Shown: one piece after another, positions 1 to 9,658 of the stretch
Layout of the letters: each line of letters opens with the position of its first letter
Numbering within the stretch: position 1 is the first letter of the stretch
Origin: Brevibacillus antibioticus
Lineage (GTDB): Bacteria; Bacillota; Bacilli; Brevibacillales; Brevibacillaceae
Length of the DNA stretch: 64,000 bases
Assembly (NCBI RefSeq): GCF_005217615.1
Contig: NZ_SZNK01000001.1
Span: 4,280,001 to 4,344,000 of the forward strand
Reading direction: 5' to 3'
Notes under the pieces: model-generated
What the model was told of the DNA's origin: nothing
The model's database searches: none
The model's input: the letters and a program-made list of their open reading frames with translations, nothing else
Made by a program: the position numbers and the translations under genes

Positions 1-4
1 TGAA

Positions 5-23
5 GAAAACGGCGAGCCGCTTT
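5..23 (-). terminator. possible terminator of groES-groEL
   Basis: A short G/C hairpin (CGGC, GA, GCCG) lies just past the groEL stop codon and is followed on the minus strand by TTTTC. The window edge cuts off the rest, so this is only a weak call. Confidence 0.35.
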
Positions 24-24
24 C

Positions 25-1656
<1,632 letters not shown>

Positions 1657-1711
1657 CTAAACTCAACCTCCTGTTATGTGTTTATTCGTTCGACTTCCTA
1701 TGTTAAGAGCC

Positions 1712-1996
1712 TTAACCGATGATCGCGAGGATATCGGATTCGCGCAGCACGAGGTATTCTTTGTTGTCTACCTTTACTTCAGTACCAGCGTATTTGGAGA
1801 AGATTACTTTATCGCCTTCTTTTACTTCCAAAGCGATGCGCTCACCGTTGTCAGCAACACGGCCAGAACCTACTGCGATTACGCGGCCTTCTTGCGGTTT
1901 TTCCTTTGCAGAATCAGGCAAAACGATACCGCTTGCAGTCGTTTCGTCTTTGGAGATAGCTTCGATTACCACACGGTCACCCAATGGCTTAAGCAC
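1712..1996 (-). CDS. groS: co-chaperonin GroES (Hsp10)
   Basis: Heptameric lid of the GroEL folding chamber. The protein reads [11 protein letters not shown] at its N-terminus and ends ESDILAIIG; the mobile-loop region [17 protein letters not shown] is clear. I start it at the GTG at 1994-1996, eight bases after a GGAGGG ribosome site, giving 94 residues, the usual length. A longer in-frame start would add six residues that overlap the ribosome site. It is the first gene of groES-groEL. Confidence 0.97.
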   Translation of the reverse strand: MLKPLGDRVVIEAISKDETTASGIVLPDSAKEKPQEGRVIAVGSGRVADNGERIALEVKEGDKVIFSKYAGTEVKVDNKEYLVLRESDILAIIG

Positions 1997-2042
1997 TAAA
2001 AACACCCTCCTCAAAAAATGTAGGTAAACAATATTTCTGTTG

Positions 2043-2110
2043 TTAGCACTCGACTGTTATGAGTGCTAACACCCAATTCCTATAATAATGAATCACTATG
2101 TACTTTGCAA
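2043..2110 (-). promoter_or_regulatory. groES promoter with CIRCE operator
   Basis: A perfect CIRCE element, TTAGCACTC-N9-GAGTGCTAA, lies at 2043-2069; it is the binding site of the HrcA repressor. Just upstream on the minus strand is a sigma-A-type promoter: -35 TTGCAA (2105-2110), 17-bp spacer, -10 TATTAT (2082-2087). CIRCE therefore covers the transcription start and the early leader, the standard arrangement for HrcA control of groESL. Confidence 0.95.
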
Positions 2111-2254
2111 GTAGTTTCCCTCACTTTTTTCCATTTGCAACTGCTTGACTACTCTTCCTCCTATTAAAATGCATTCTCTAGCAAAAAGGTTCTAGTATTC
2201 GGACACGCTCATATAAATGAAGCATAGAATCAGGCCTAAGGAGGGAATTGTTCC

Positions 2255-3574
2255 ATGCACAAATGGCTCTGGATTGGCTTAATTGCCCTGGGAGTCTTGG
2301 AAATCAGCCGTCTCTTCACTTCGGATACTACTTCCTTTATACGGGTCAACCTTACCCCCGCCTCCATCTATTGGGATGGTCGTGAAATCGTCGCAAGCGA
2401 AAAGCCCGGATACCATATGGAGGAGGGTAAGGAAATACCGGCTTCCCTAGAATACGAAGGAACGCTATATGTACCTCTGTCCATGATCGGTCGCCACTTG
2501 AATAAGCCTATCGGTTGGGATGAAACTTCTCAAACTGCTTGGGTCGGTGAACCTCCAGTATTCACTAGCGGACATCCTGAAAAACAAACTGCACCCGATG
2601 CAGTCCCTGCCTCTCTGCCGCTTCCCCAAAAGCCTGCAACGACCAAACCACCTGCAGCCCCCATTCAGGGGGAAAAAACTAACGCGATTTTTGACATAGC
2701 TCTTGGCATGTCTTCTAAGGAAGTACACAAGCTATTGGGTGAGCCTGCCCGCAAAGAGCCAAGCAGTCTCGGCTATCAGTGGTGGGTGTACAATCGAGAG
2801 CCTGCCCGATACGTGCAAGTCGGCATCGCAAATGACAAAGTCGTCGATGTGTACTCGCTCGCTCCGACAGCAAAGCTGGGTAACATCGGAGTCGGCACCA
2901 GCCAGCAATCACTCGAGCGTCAGTTGAATGTACAAAACATCGTTTCTTTCTCTTTTCAGGGGGCACAAATCCAGATCACCAATCAAAAGCAGCAGCGCCC
3001 TCTCGTTATGAAAGACAGCACCCCCTACCTTTATTACTTGGACAAGCAGAATGGCAACAAGGTCACCGCCGTACGTATGATGGAAACGCAAATGCTGTTA
3101 CGCGGCAGTTTTTACGAAACGAAATGGACCTATCAAGGTCAGGCACCCAATTTTGATCCCCCGCCGCTTCGTGTTGGTGAACGAGAACAGGTCAATGCTG
3201 CATCTGAGCGGCAAATCCTCGATCTGGTCAATGTCTCTCGCTACCGATATAAGCTTCCTCCCCTTCAATGGAACGAAAAGGCTGCCGATGTGGCACGAAA
3301 ACACAGTATGGATATGGAGGGCAACAATTTCTTCGATCACATCTCTGCGACTACCGGGAGTAATCCATTTGACCGCATGAAAAGTGCCTCTCTGGCTTAT
3401 AGCATGGCCGGTGAGAATATTGCAGCTGGCTACACGGATGCCATCGAAGCCCATGAAGGCTGGATGAACAGTCCAGGTCATCGCAAAAACGTACTCGAAA
3501 AAGGGTTCACTCAGTTAGGAGTGGGCGTTTTTACAGACTACTTCACTCAAACCTTCCTCACTCCCATGAAATAA
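2255..3574 (+). CDS. secreted or membrane-anchored CAP-domain (YkwD-like) protein with stalk domain
   Basis: 439 residues. An N-terminal hydrophobic segment (about residues 3-20) is a signal or anchor. It is followed by a copper-amine-oxidase-N-like stalk domain (YVPLSMIGRHL...WDETSQTAWVG, about 30-100), a Pro-rich linker, a CAP-associated N-terminal domain (FDIALGMSSKEVHKLLGEP, about 145-290) and a C-terminal CAP/SCP domain (about 325-435). The CAP domain keeps its cavity motifs HSMDMEGNNFFDHIS, GENIAAGY and GHRKNVL. This architecture is common in sporeformers; the biochemical role is unknown. The ATG follows AAGGAGGG (2238-2245). It is monocistronic, ending at its own terminator. Confidence 0.9.
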   Translation: MHKWLWIGLIALGVLEISRLFTSDTTSFIRVNLTPASIYWDGREIVASEKPGYHMEEGKEIPASLEYEGTLYVPLSMIGRHLNKPIGWDETSQTAWVGEPPVFTSGHPEKQTAPDAVPASLPLPQKPATTKPPAAPIQGEKTNAIFDIALGMSSKEVHKLLGEPARKEPSSLGYQWWVYNREPARYVQVGIANDKVVDVYSLAPTAKLGNIGVGTSQQSLERQLNVQNIVSFSFQGAQIQITNQKQQRPLVMKDSTPYLYYLDKQNGNKVTAVRMMETQMLLRGSFYETKWTYQGQAPNFDPPPLRVGEREQVNAASERQILDLVNVSRYRYKLPPLQWNEKAADVARKHSMDMEGNNFFDHISATTGSNPFDRMKSASLAYSMAGENIAAGYTDAIEAHEGWMNSPGHRKNVLEKGFTQLGVGVFTDYFTQTFLTPMK

Positions 3575-3579
3575 TCGAA

Positions 3580-3622
3580 AAGCCCGGTTTCGTCACTTTT
3601 ATGGACGACCGGGCTTGTTTTT
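3580..3622 (+). terminator. terminator after the CAP-domain gene
   Basis: Inverted repeat AAGCCCGGT (3580-3588) and ACCGGGCTT (3608-3616), followed by GTTTTT, a few bases beyond the stop codon. Confidence 0.85.
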
Positions 3623-3640
3623 ACAAGAAGAAGCACCACT

Positions 3641-4060
3641 TTACGGTAACTTCACTTGCTCCCTCAGATGGTCAACTTTTTTGGTAAACTCGACAACGAC
3701 TGTCTCATATTCCTTCGTATGCAGAATCAGCCACGGACGACGCCCCTCTTTTTTGGGCATAATGACAAACATCTCTGCAATCATCGCATCGAGACTCGCG
3801 GATTTTAACTTCATCGACTTTGGGGGGACTAGCGGAATTTTTACGATCATGGCAGAATCCAACGATGGATTAAACTCCAAGACCCGTCCGCTCACACTCT
3901 GCAAAATCTGCTGGGCTTCCTCCTGAAATCCAGCTGTATTTTCAAAGCTAGCTACAACACGCTGCTTGTCCGTATCAAACAGTTCGATAGGCTCCCCCGG
4001 CCCGGCGGCATTAGCAGTACTCCCTGAAAAGAGTAACCCCAAACATACGATCAGCCACAT
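3641..4060 (-). CDS. small exported protein of unknown function
   Basis: I do not recognise a family. With the start at the ATG at 4058-4060, placed six bases after GGGAGGTG, the protein has 139 residues and opens with a clear signal peptide (MWLIVCLGLLFSGSTANAAG, likely cleaved after ANA). Longer in-frame starts exist (to 4135) but lack a comparable ribosome site and would bury the signal sequence. The mature part is mixed alpha/beta without cysteines or obvious catalytic motifs. It follows the tat genes on the same strand but is separated from them by a terminator. Confidence 0.65.
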   Translation of the reverse strand: MWLIVCLGLLFSGSTANAAGPGEPIELFDTDKQRVVASFENTAGFQEEAQQILQSVSGRVLEFNPSLDSAMIVKIPLVPPKSMKLKSASLDAMIAEMFVIMPKKEGRRPWLILHTKEYETVVVEFTKKVDHLREQVKLP

Positions 4061-4117
4061 ATTCAGCACCTCCCGGATCATAACGTCCGTAGTATTTCCC
4101 AATTTCTGCTGAAATAC

Positions 4118-4153
4118 AAAAAAGTCCTCTGCCACTCGGGACAGAAGACTTTT
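4118..4153 (-). terminator. terminator of the tatA-tatC operon
   Basis: Arms AAAAGTCCTC (4120-4129) and GAAGACTTTT (4144-4153) pair with one mismatch; on the minus strand the hairpin ends in a run of six T. It lies directly after the tatC stop. Confidence 0.75.
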
Positions 4154-4160
4154 CTCATGC

Positions 4161-4940
4161 TCATTGTTGAACGGGTTCGTTTGTTTCCTGACTGCCGTAT
4201 TCTTGTTCCCACGCTTCTTGTTCTTTCAATTGCTTGCGATAAACAATACGTGATAGCCAAATGCTCAGCTCGTACAAAAGCAGCAAAGGGATGGTCACAA
4301 GAATATCGCTGATAATCTCAGGGGGTGTTAAGGTAATCCCAACGACAGCCAGTGCAAAATAAGCGTAGCGTCGTGCCTTTGCCAGCCTCATTGGATTGAG
4401 GATGCGCAGTCTCGTCAGGAACATGACGATAATCGGCAATTGGAACAGTATCCCGAACGGAATGACCATATTAAACATGAAGCCAAAGTATTGCGCGATT
4501 CCGTAGTTCGGGTCTGCACCCATCGATGCTGTAATACTGGTCATAAACTGCATGACCATCGGGAAAACGACGTAGTAGCCAAACAGGATACCAACGATAA
4601 ACAGAAAACAAGCCGCCGGGATGAAGTAAAGCGTCCCGCGCTTTTCCTGTACTTCCATCCCTGGCGAAACAAAACGCCAAACGTGATAAAGTGCTACAGG
4701 CAGTGTGATGACAGCGCCCACTATGAAAGCAACCTGCATGTAAACACGAAGTGCGTCTGACGGATGTAACGAGACAATGGGCACGCCATCCGCAATCGGT
4801 TCTTGCTTTAAATAATCCACGAGTGGACCGGCGAGAAAAAAACCGACGATCAATGCGACAATAAACACGGCCAGCACCCATATGATGCGCTTGCGCAGCT
4901 CCGTCAGGTGTTCTACCACTGTCATTTCCTGATCCTTCAT
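4161..4940 (-). CDS. tatC: twin-arginine translocase subunit TatC
   Basis: Membrane receptor of the Tat system, which exports folded proteins with RR signal peptides. The protein has six hydrophobic helices and the conserved N-terminal EHLTELRKRI motif and cytoplasmic loop (SPGMEVQEKR) that bind the signal peptide. I use the ATG at 4938-4940 (259 residues), preceded by a GGTGG stretch; a TTG 12 bases upstream is less likely. It lies 21 bp after tatA. The position, between groES and the tsaD cluster, matches tatAy-tatCy (ydiI-ydiJ) of B. subtilis. Confidence 0.96.
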   Translation of the reverse strand: MKDQEMTVVEHLTELRKRIIWVLAVFIVALIVGFFLAGPLVDYLKQEPIADGVPIVSLHPSDALRVYMQVAFIVGAVITLPVALYHVWRFVSPGMEVQEKRGTLYFIPAACFLFIVGILFGYYVVFPMVMQFMTSITASMGADPNYGIAQYFGFMFNMVIPFGILFQLPIIVMFLTRLRILNPMRLAKARRYAYFALAVVGITLTPPEIISDILVTIPLLLLYELSIWLSRIVYRKQLKEQEAWEQEYGSQETNEPVQQ

Positions 4941-4961
4941 GGTAACCACCAACCTTACCTG

Positions 4962-5327
4962 TTACGCGTTCTTCTGCTCTTTTTCCATTTGCAGGCGCTC
5001 TTGCTCCAGCTTTTCGCGGATTTCTTTTTCCAAGCGCTCGCGTTCCATTTTTTCACGAACTTCACGTTCAATTCGCTCCCGCTCCGTCGCTTCCTTCTCA
5101 ACGATAACAGGCGTTGTTTTGGCAGACGCTTCTTTTGCTGCTAGCTCCTTGCGTTTTTTCTCCTCAGCGTCGTCTTCATCGTCGCTTGTCAGACTGCGCG
5201 TAGCATTTTTGAATTCTTTCAAAGTATGACCTACCGCACGTCCCAATTCCGGAAGCTTTTTCGGACCGAAAAGCACCAAGGCTAAAACTAGAATTAAGAT
5301 TAATCCAGGAATCCCAATTGTGCTCAT
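4962..5327 (-). CDS. tatA: twin-arginine translocase subunit TatA
   Basis: Pore-forming subunit of the Tat exporter. It has one N-terminal membrane helix ([16 protein letters not shown]), the hallmark hinge [14 protein letters not shown] and an amphipathic helix. The C-terminal half (about residues 45-121) is an unusually long, highly charged helix rich in Glu, Lys and Arg, making the protein longer (121 residues) than minimal TatAy proteins of about 60. Start ATG follows AAAGGAGTG. First gene of tatA-tatC. Confidence 0.96.
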   Translation of the reverse strand: MSTIGIPGLILILVLALVLFGPKKLPELGRAVGHTLKEFKNATRSLTSDDEDDAEEKKRKELAAKEASAKTTPVIVEKEATERERIEREVREKMERERLEKEIREKLEQERLQMEKEQKNA

Positions 5328-5388
5328 ACGTGTTCACTCCTTTTGCTTGTGAAGTCGCTTGCTTTTCGTTATTTGCCAGTCTAACCAG

Positions 5389-6390
5389 CTAGCACTTTCG
5401 TAAACCACCATATCCGAGTCTTGTCATATCGGATGCCACAATTCGCTCCCCAGCCAAAATGCGCGGCAAAAATACATCAAAGGAAGTAAACGTTTCATGC
5501 ATGACCGCTCCCGGCAATCCGAGAATCGGTACATCGCCTTTGTAAGCAACCATCAGCATGGAGCCCGGCAGCATCGGCGTACCGTAGCGCACTACTTCCG
5601 CTCCTACTCCCGCAATCGCTCCAGGCGTGCGGTCATCTGGATCAACAGACATGCCCCCCGTGACCAAGATCAGATCGACCCCTTCATCGAGGAACGAGTG
5701 AATCTGCTGTTCGATCGCTTCCTTGTCATCTGGCGCAAAACGCTGGTCTACTAGAGTAGAGCCGAGAGCTTCTACCTTGTTTCGAATGACAGGACCGAAC
5801 TTGTCTGCAATCCTGCCAGAGAAAACTTCTCCCCCTGTCGTAACAAGTCCCACTCTTTTATCTTGAAACGTTTTTACTTGGACAATCGGTTCATCAAACT
5901 GTTTGGCCAGCTGCTCCAGCTCGATGATTCGAGACTCTTCCATAATTAACGGGATGATTCTCGTAGCTGCCAAAGTATGTCCCGGATGCACGACCTGATC
6001 GCCGTAAATCGTGGAGAACGCAATTCCTTCGAGCTTATTCAACGCATGGACAGCTTCCTCGTTGATTTTGGCTAAACCTGTTCTCGCGGCCTTCATCGAC
6101 ACCTTGCCCTCATAAGGGGGCGTCAAGGTCAAGCCTTGTCCAGATACAGCCTTCGCAATACGAATGCCCGCTTCTTCCTCATGGATGTAGCCTTCTGGCA
6201 TCTCCAGTACATAAATATGTTCTTTGCCAATGGACAACAGCGGCTCAATATCCGCCTCGGTGACAACATGTCCTTTTTTAAACAAGCGTCCTTTGAATTC
6301 TCCAGGCAAAATTTGCGTCATATCGTGAGGAAGCATCATTCCGATCGCTTCACGCACTGGCACTTCCCGCATCTGAGGTTTTTCTACCAA
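5389..6390 (-). CDS. molybdopterin-binding MoeA-like protein
   Basis: 333 residues with a MoCF/MoeA-type molybdopterin-binding domain in the second half: LVTTGGEVFSG, DLILVTGGMSVDPDDRTPGAI and GLPGAVMHETFTSFDVFLPRIL. The first 150 residues differ from the canonical MoeA N-terminal domain and the protein is shorter than MoeA (about 400), so I avoid the moeA symbol. A TTG start at 6388-6390, six bases after GGGGAGG, overlaps the stop codon of the preceding moaB-like gene, suggesting translational coupling. The likely role is molybdenum cofactor synthesis or its delivery to an enzyme. Confidence 0.85.
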   Translation of the reverse strand: MVEKPQMREVPVREAIGMMLPHDMTQILPGEFKGRLFKKGHVVTEADIEPLLSIGKEHIYVLEMPEGYIHEEEAGIRIAKAVSGQGLTLTPPYEGKVSMKAARTGLAKINEEAVHALNKLEGIAFSTIYGDQVVHPGHTLAATRIIPLIMEESRIIELEQLAKQFDEPIVQVKTFQDKRVGLVTTGGEVFSGRIADKFGPVIRNKVEALGSTLVDQRFAPDDKEAIEQQIHSFLDEGVDLILVTGGMSVDPDDRTPGAIAGVGAEVVRYGTPMLPGSMLMVAYKGDVPILGLPGAVMHETFTSFDVFLPRILAGERIVASDMTRLGYGGLRKC

Positions 6391-6899
6391 TGCAATCCTC
6401 CCCAATCTTCGTTTGCTTCTCCCGTTCCTTGCAAAATATGCAAAGCGTCGGACAGCATATCGCCAATCGCATTGAAACAGATTTCTACGCCTTTCGGATT
6501 TCCAGGGAGGTTGATAATCAACGAATTACCCCTCGTTCCTGCAACTGCACGGGTCAACATCGCCCGTCTGGATTGCTTCAAACCAGCACGGCGCATTTCT
6601 TCGGCCAAGCCTGGGACTGGTCTGTCAATGACCCACGCTGTCACTTCTGGCGTAACGTCACGCGGGCTAAGTCCTGTGCCCCCCGTAACAATCAACAGAT
6701 CGCATTTTTCGCGGTCTACGAGTTCAATCATATGTTCTTTCAGATCTTCCATATCATCACTAACGGCACGGTATACAGCGACATCTACGTGAAGCCATTC
6801 CCTTGTCAGATGACGAACGATTGGCATACGATCGTCCACACGATCTCCTCTGGCAATCGAATCACTTGCAGAAATAACGCCTACCTTCCATTTGCTCAC
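6384..6899 (-). CDS. moaB: MoaB/Mog-family molybdenum cofactor biosynthesis protein
   Basis: 171 residues, one MoCF domain. Diagnostic motifs are VISASDS near the N-terminus, LLIVTGGTGLSPRDVTPEV in the middle and SLIINLPGNPKGVE near the C-terminus; these bind molybdopterin in MoaB/Mog proteins, which act in adenylylation of the pterin. The GTG start at 6897-6899 follows GGAGGAA with a six-base gap; an upstream ATG would add 17 residues without a good ribosome site. It precedes and overlaps the MoeA-like gene. B. subtilis has moaC and rex at about this place, so the cofactor gene content has been rearranged. Confidence 0.88.
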   Translation of the reverse strand: MSKWKVGVISASDSIARGDRVDDRMPIVRHLTREWLHVDVAVYRAVSDDMEDLKEHMIELVDREKCDLLIVTGGTGLSPRDVTPEVTAWVIDRPVPGLAEEMRRAGLKQSRRAMLTRAVAGTRGNSLIINLPGNPKGVEICFNAIGDMLSDALHILQGTGEANEDWGGLHW

Positions 6900-6948
6900 G
6901 ATACATTCCTCCGGTTTCTCATTCGATAGTATTGTACACTTTTCTGTC

Positions 6949-6968
6949 AAAAACGTCTCGTCGTTTTT
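6949..6968 (-). terminator. likely terminator of the cyclo-ligase gene
   Basis: Arms AAAAACG (6949-6955) and CGTTTTT (6962-6968) form a hairpin ending in T on the minus strand, downstream of the gene ending at 7031. Confidence 0.5.
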
Positions 6969-7030
6969 CCTTGGCGGATAGCACCATTCGCGACAGTAGA
7001 AGGCATGACATAGCTACTGACACAAAACAT

Positions 7031-7609
7031 TCAAAAATGCAGAAGACCTTTTTCGGTAACAACTGCATCTAGCAAAACATCATGAGGCTCTAAGGGCACA
7101 TGCTCCACAACCTGAATAGAGAAGCCGACTCCAACCAAGAACGGGAGCTTTTTCAGCGTTGCCAGGAAGCGATCATAATAACCACCGCCATACCCCATAC
7201 GTCCGCCCTTGCTATCAAAAGCAACACCGGGAACAATGATCGCATCCAAGTGTGAAACGTCCGCTTCCTCTGCCAGAGCAGGGTCTGGCTCCCAAATCCC
7301 GTAGACTCCTTGCTTTAGCATGTGCGGGCCTGTATACCGATAGGGAATGAGACGTCTCTCGGCAACGTTTGTGAACGGTAGCCATATGTCTTGGCCTCGC
7401 TTTTTTGCCTCATGTAGAAAGGGCAGGATATCCAGTTCATCGCCAAAAGGATGGAAAGCCATAATTACTTTGGCATCAGCCAGCCTTTCATTAGAAAGCA
7501 AATGATCGCACACTTCTCTGGAAAGCTGCTCCCGTTCCTTTGCAGACATGGACTTGCGCCTCTCCAAAATATGGCTCCGCAGCTGTTTTTTATTCGTTTT
7601 TTGGTCCAT
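7031..7609 (-). CDS. 5-formyltetrahydrofolate cyclo-ligase (MTHFS)
   Basis: Converts 5-formyl-THF to 5,10-methenyl-THF with ATP, returning stored folate to one-carbon metabolism in the cytosol. At 192 residues it is the normal size. The family's C-terminal signature is intact (VPGVAFDSKGGRMGYGGGYYDRFL), as are the basic N-terminal region (LRSHILERRKSM) and the YGIWEP motif that lines the folate pocket. It is divergent from ydiF, with about 100 bp between the start codons. Confidence 0.95.
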   Translation of the reverse strand: MDQKTNKKQLRSHILERRKSMSAKEREQLSREVCDHLLSNERLADAKVIMAFHPFGDELDILPFLHEAKKRGQDIWLPFTNVAERRLIPYRYTGPHMLKQGVYGIWEPDPALAEEADVSHLDAIIVPGVAFDSKGGRMGYGGGYYDRFLATLKKLPFLVGVGFSIQVVEHVPLEPHDVLLDAVVTEKGLLHF

Positions 7610-7715
7610 GACAACCTATCCCTCTTTCGTCACACGCATGGGACATTCCCACGAGGCTTGTCCCATGCGCTCTCTCTAGGCTACACTGGCATTAGTATAT
7701 AAAGAGGTGAATCCG

Positions 7716-9650
7716 ATGATTTTGCTACAAGCTGAACATATAGAAAAAACGTACGGTATCGAAACCATTCTACAAGACATCTCCCTGCAAATTCAAACCG
7801 GGGAACGGGTTGGGCTGGTTGGCGTAAATGGTGCAGGCAAATCGACGCTGATGAAGATCCTCGCCGGCGAGCTAAGCTACGACAAAGGAATTATCCGCAT
7901 TCCAAAGGATGTAACCCTCGGGTATTTAGCACAAAACAGCGGCCTTGAATCGGAACGATCAATTTGGGATGAGTTGCTCTCCGTATTTTCCCATTTGCAA
8001 AAGGAAGAGCTGGAGCTTCGTGAGCTTGAGGCCAAAATGGGAGATCCGGCTATTCTCGCTGATGAGAAGCGTTACCAGCAGCTGTTGGAAAATTACTCTC
8101 ACCGCTCGGAAGCCTTTAAGGAAAAAGGCGGATACAGCTACGAAGGGGCGATTCGTGGGGTCTTGCATGGTCTGCGCTTTGCGGACTTCGATTACACGAC
8201 GCCGATCCGCACATTGAGCGGCGGACAAAAGACTCGTCTGGCATTAGCCAAGCTGTTGCTCCAATCCCCTACCATTCTCCTGCTGGATGAGCCGACGAAC
8301 TACCTGGACATCGAGACATTGACTTGGCTGGAGATGTATTTGCAAAACTACGAGGGCGCCATTCTCGTAGTTTCCCATGACCGTTACTTCCTGGACAAGC
8401 TCGTGACCGTGGTATATGAAATCGAACGGACACGCGCTACCCGCTATGTCGGTAACTATAGCCGCTTCCTCGATGAAAAGGCGGCTCGGCTCGAACAGGA
8501 CCTGAAGCGATTCGAAAAGCAGCAGGATGAGATTGCCAAGCTGGAGGATTTCATCGCGCGAAACATCGCTCGGGCTACGACGACCAAGCGAGCGCAGAGC
8601 CGACGCAAGACGTTGGAAAAGATAGACCGCTTGGACAAGCCGATTATGAACAACAAATCCGTCCACTTCTCCTTTGATGTGGTGAAAATGAGCGGCACCA
8701 TTGTGATGAAAGCAAACAACGTCGGGATTGGCTACCCGGATGCTGTCCTTTCTCAAGGCCTTACGTTTGAAATCGAGCGCGAAGAACGCGTGGCCTTGGT
8801 CGGTCCCAATGGTATTGGGAAATCGACGCTGTTAAAAACGATTGTGGAACAGTTGCCGAAGCTGCGCGGCGATATTCATTTCGGAAGTAATGTAACAATC
8901 GGGTACTACGACCAGGAGCATCGGAACCTGAACGAACGGAATACGGTACTCGGCGAAATTTGGGATGAATACCCGAACATGCTGGAAAAGGACGTCCGCA
9001 CCTTGCTCGGCAACTTCTTGTTTAGCGGTGATGATGTACAAAAGAAGATCAGCGACCTGTCTGGAGGAGAGCGTGCACGCGTCTCTCTGGCAAAGCTCAT
9101 GCTGAAGCAAGCAAACTTCCTGATCTTCGACGAGCCGACGAACCACTTGGATATTTTCAGCAAGGAAGTGCTCGAGAACGCCCTGTACGATTATCCAGGT
9201 ACGATCCTGTTCGTCTCCCATGACCGTTACTTCTTAAACAAGATTGCCACCCGCGTCTTAGAGCTGACAGGTGATGGCGTGACCAGCTATTTGGGTAACT
9301 ACGATTACTTTGTGGAGAAAAAGCAGGAGCTGGAAGAGCTCGCAGCCGAACAAGCAGCGCAGCCCGCAAAAAAACAAGGCGGTACCGTAGCGGCACAGCC
9401 TGAGAAATCCTCTTATGAGCTGGATAAGGAAGCGAAGCGTCGCGAGCGTCAACGTCAGCGCCGTTTGGAAGAGATTGAGGTCACGATCCAAAAACGAGAG
9501 GCCGACATTGTCAAATGGGAAGAAGAGCTCTGTCTCCCGGAAATTTATAGCGATCATGTGCAGGCAAAAGAACGCAACGATCAAATCCATGCTGCCAAGG
9601 AAGAACTGGAGCAGTTGTATGACGAGTGGAGTGCGCTATCAGAGGAGTAA
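7716..9650 (+). CDS. ydiF: ABC-F family ATPase, YdiF-like
   Basis: Cytosolic ABC-F protein with two ABC domains and no membrane segments; family members act on the ribosome. Domain 1 has Walker A GVNGAGKST, signature LSGGQ and Walker B ILLLDEPTNYLD. The inter-domain linker (about residues 240-320) is long, charged and helical. Domain 2 has GPNGIGKST, LSGGERARVSLAKL and LIFDEPTNHLD. The C-terminus (about 545-644) is a charged coiled coil. I choose ATG at 7716 after AGAGGTG, giving 644 residues. Assignment to YdiF rests on its position beside the tsaD cluster and tat genes. Confidence 0.9.
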   Translation: MILLQAEHIEKTYGIETILQDISLQIQTGERVGLVGVNGAGKSTLMKILAGELSYDKGIIRIPKDVTLGYLAQNSGLESERSIWDELLSVFSHLQKEELELRELEAKMGDPAILADEKRYQQLLENYSHRSEAFKEKGGYSYEGAIRGVLHGLRFADFDYTTPIRTLSGGQKTRLALAKLLLQSPTILLLDEPTNYLDIETLTWLEMYLQNYEGAILVVSHDRYFLDKLVTVVYEIERTRATRYVGNYSRFLDEKAARLEQDLKRFEKQQDEIAKLEDFIARNIARATTTKRAQSRRKTLEKIDRLDKPIMNNKSVHFSFDVVKMSGTIVMKANNVGIGYPDAVLSQGLTFEIEREERVALVGPNGIGKSTLLKTIVEQLPKLRGDIHFGSNVTIGYYDQEHRNLNERNTVLGEIWDEYPNMLEKDVRTLLGNFLFSGDDVQKKISDLSGGERARVSLAKLMLKQANFLIFDEPTNHLDIFSKEVLENALYDYPGTILFVSHDRYFLNKIATRVLELTGDGVTSYLGNYDYFVEKKQELEELAAEQAAQPAKKQGGTVAAQPEKSSYELDKEAKRRERQRQRRLEEIEVTIQKREADIVKWEEELCLPEIYSDHVQAKERNDQIHAAKEELEQLYDEWSALSEE

Positions 9651-9658
9651 TCCCCTCT

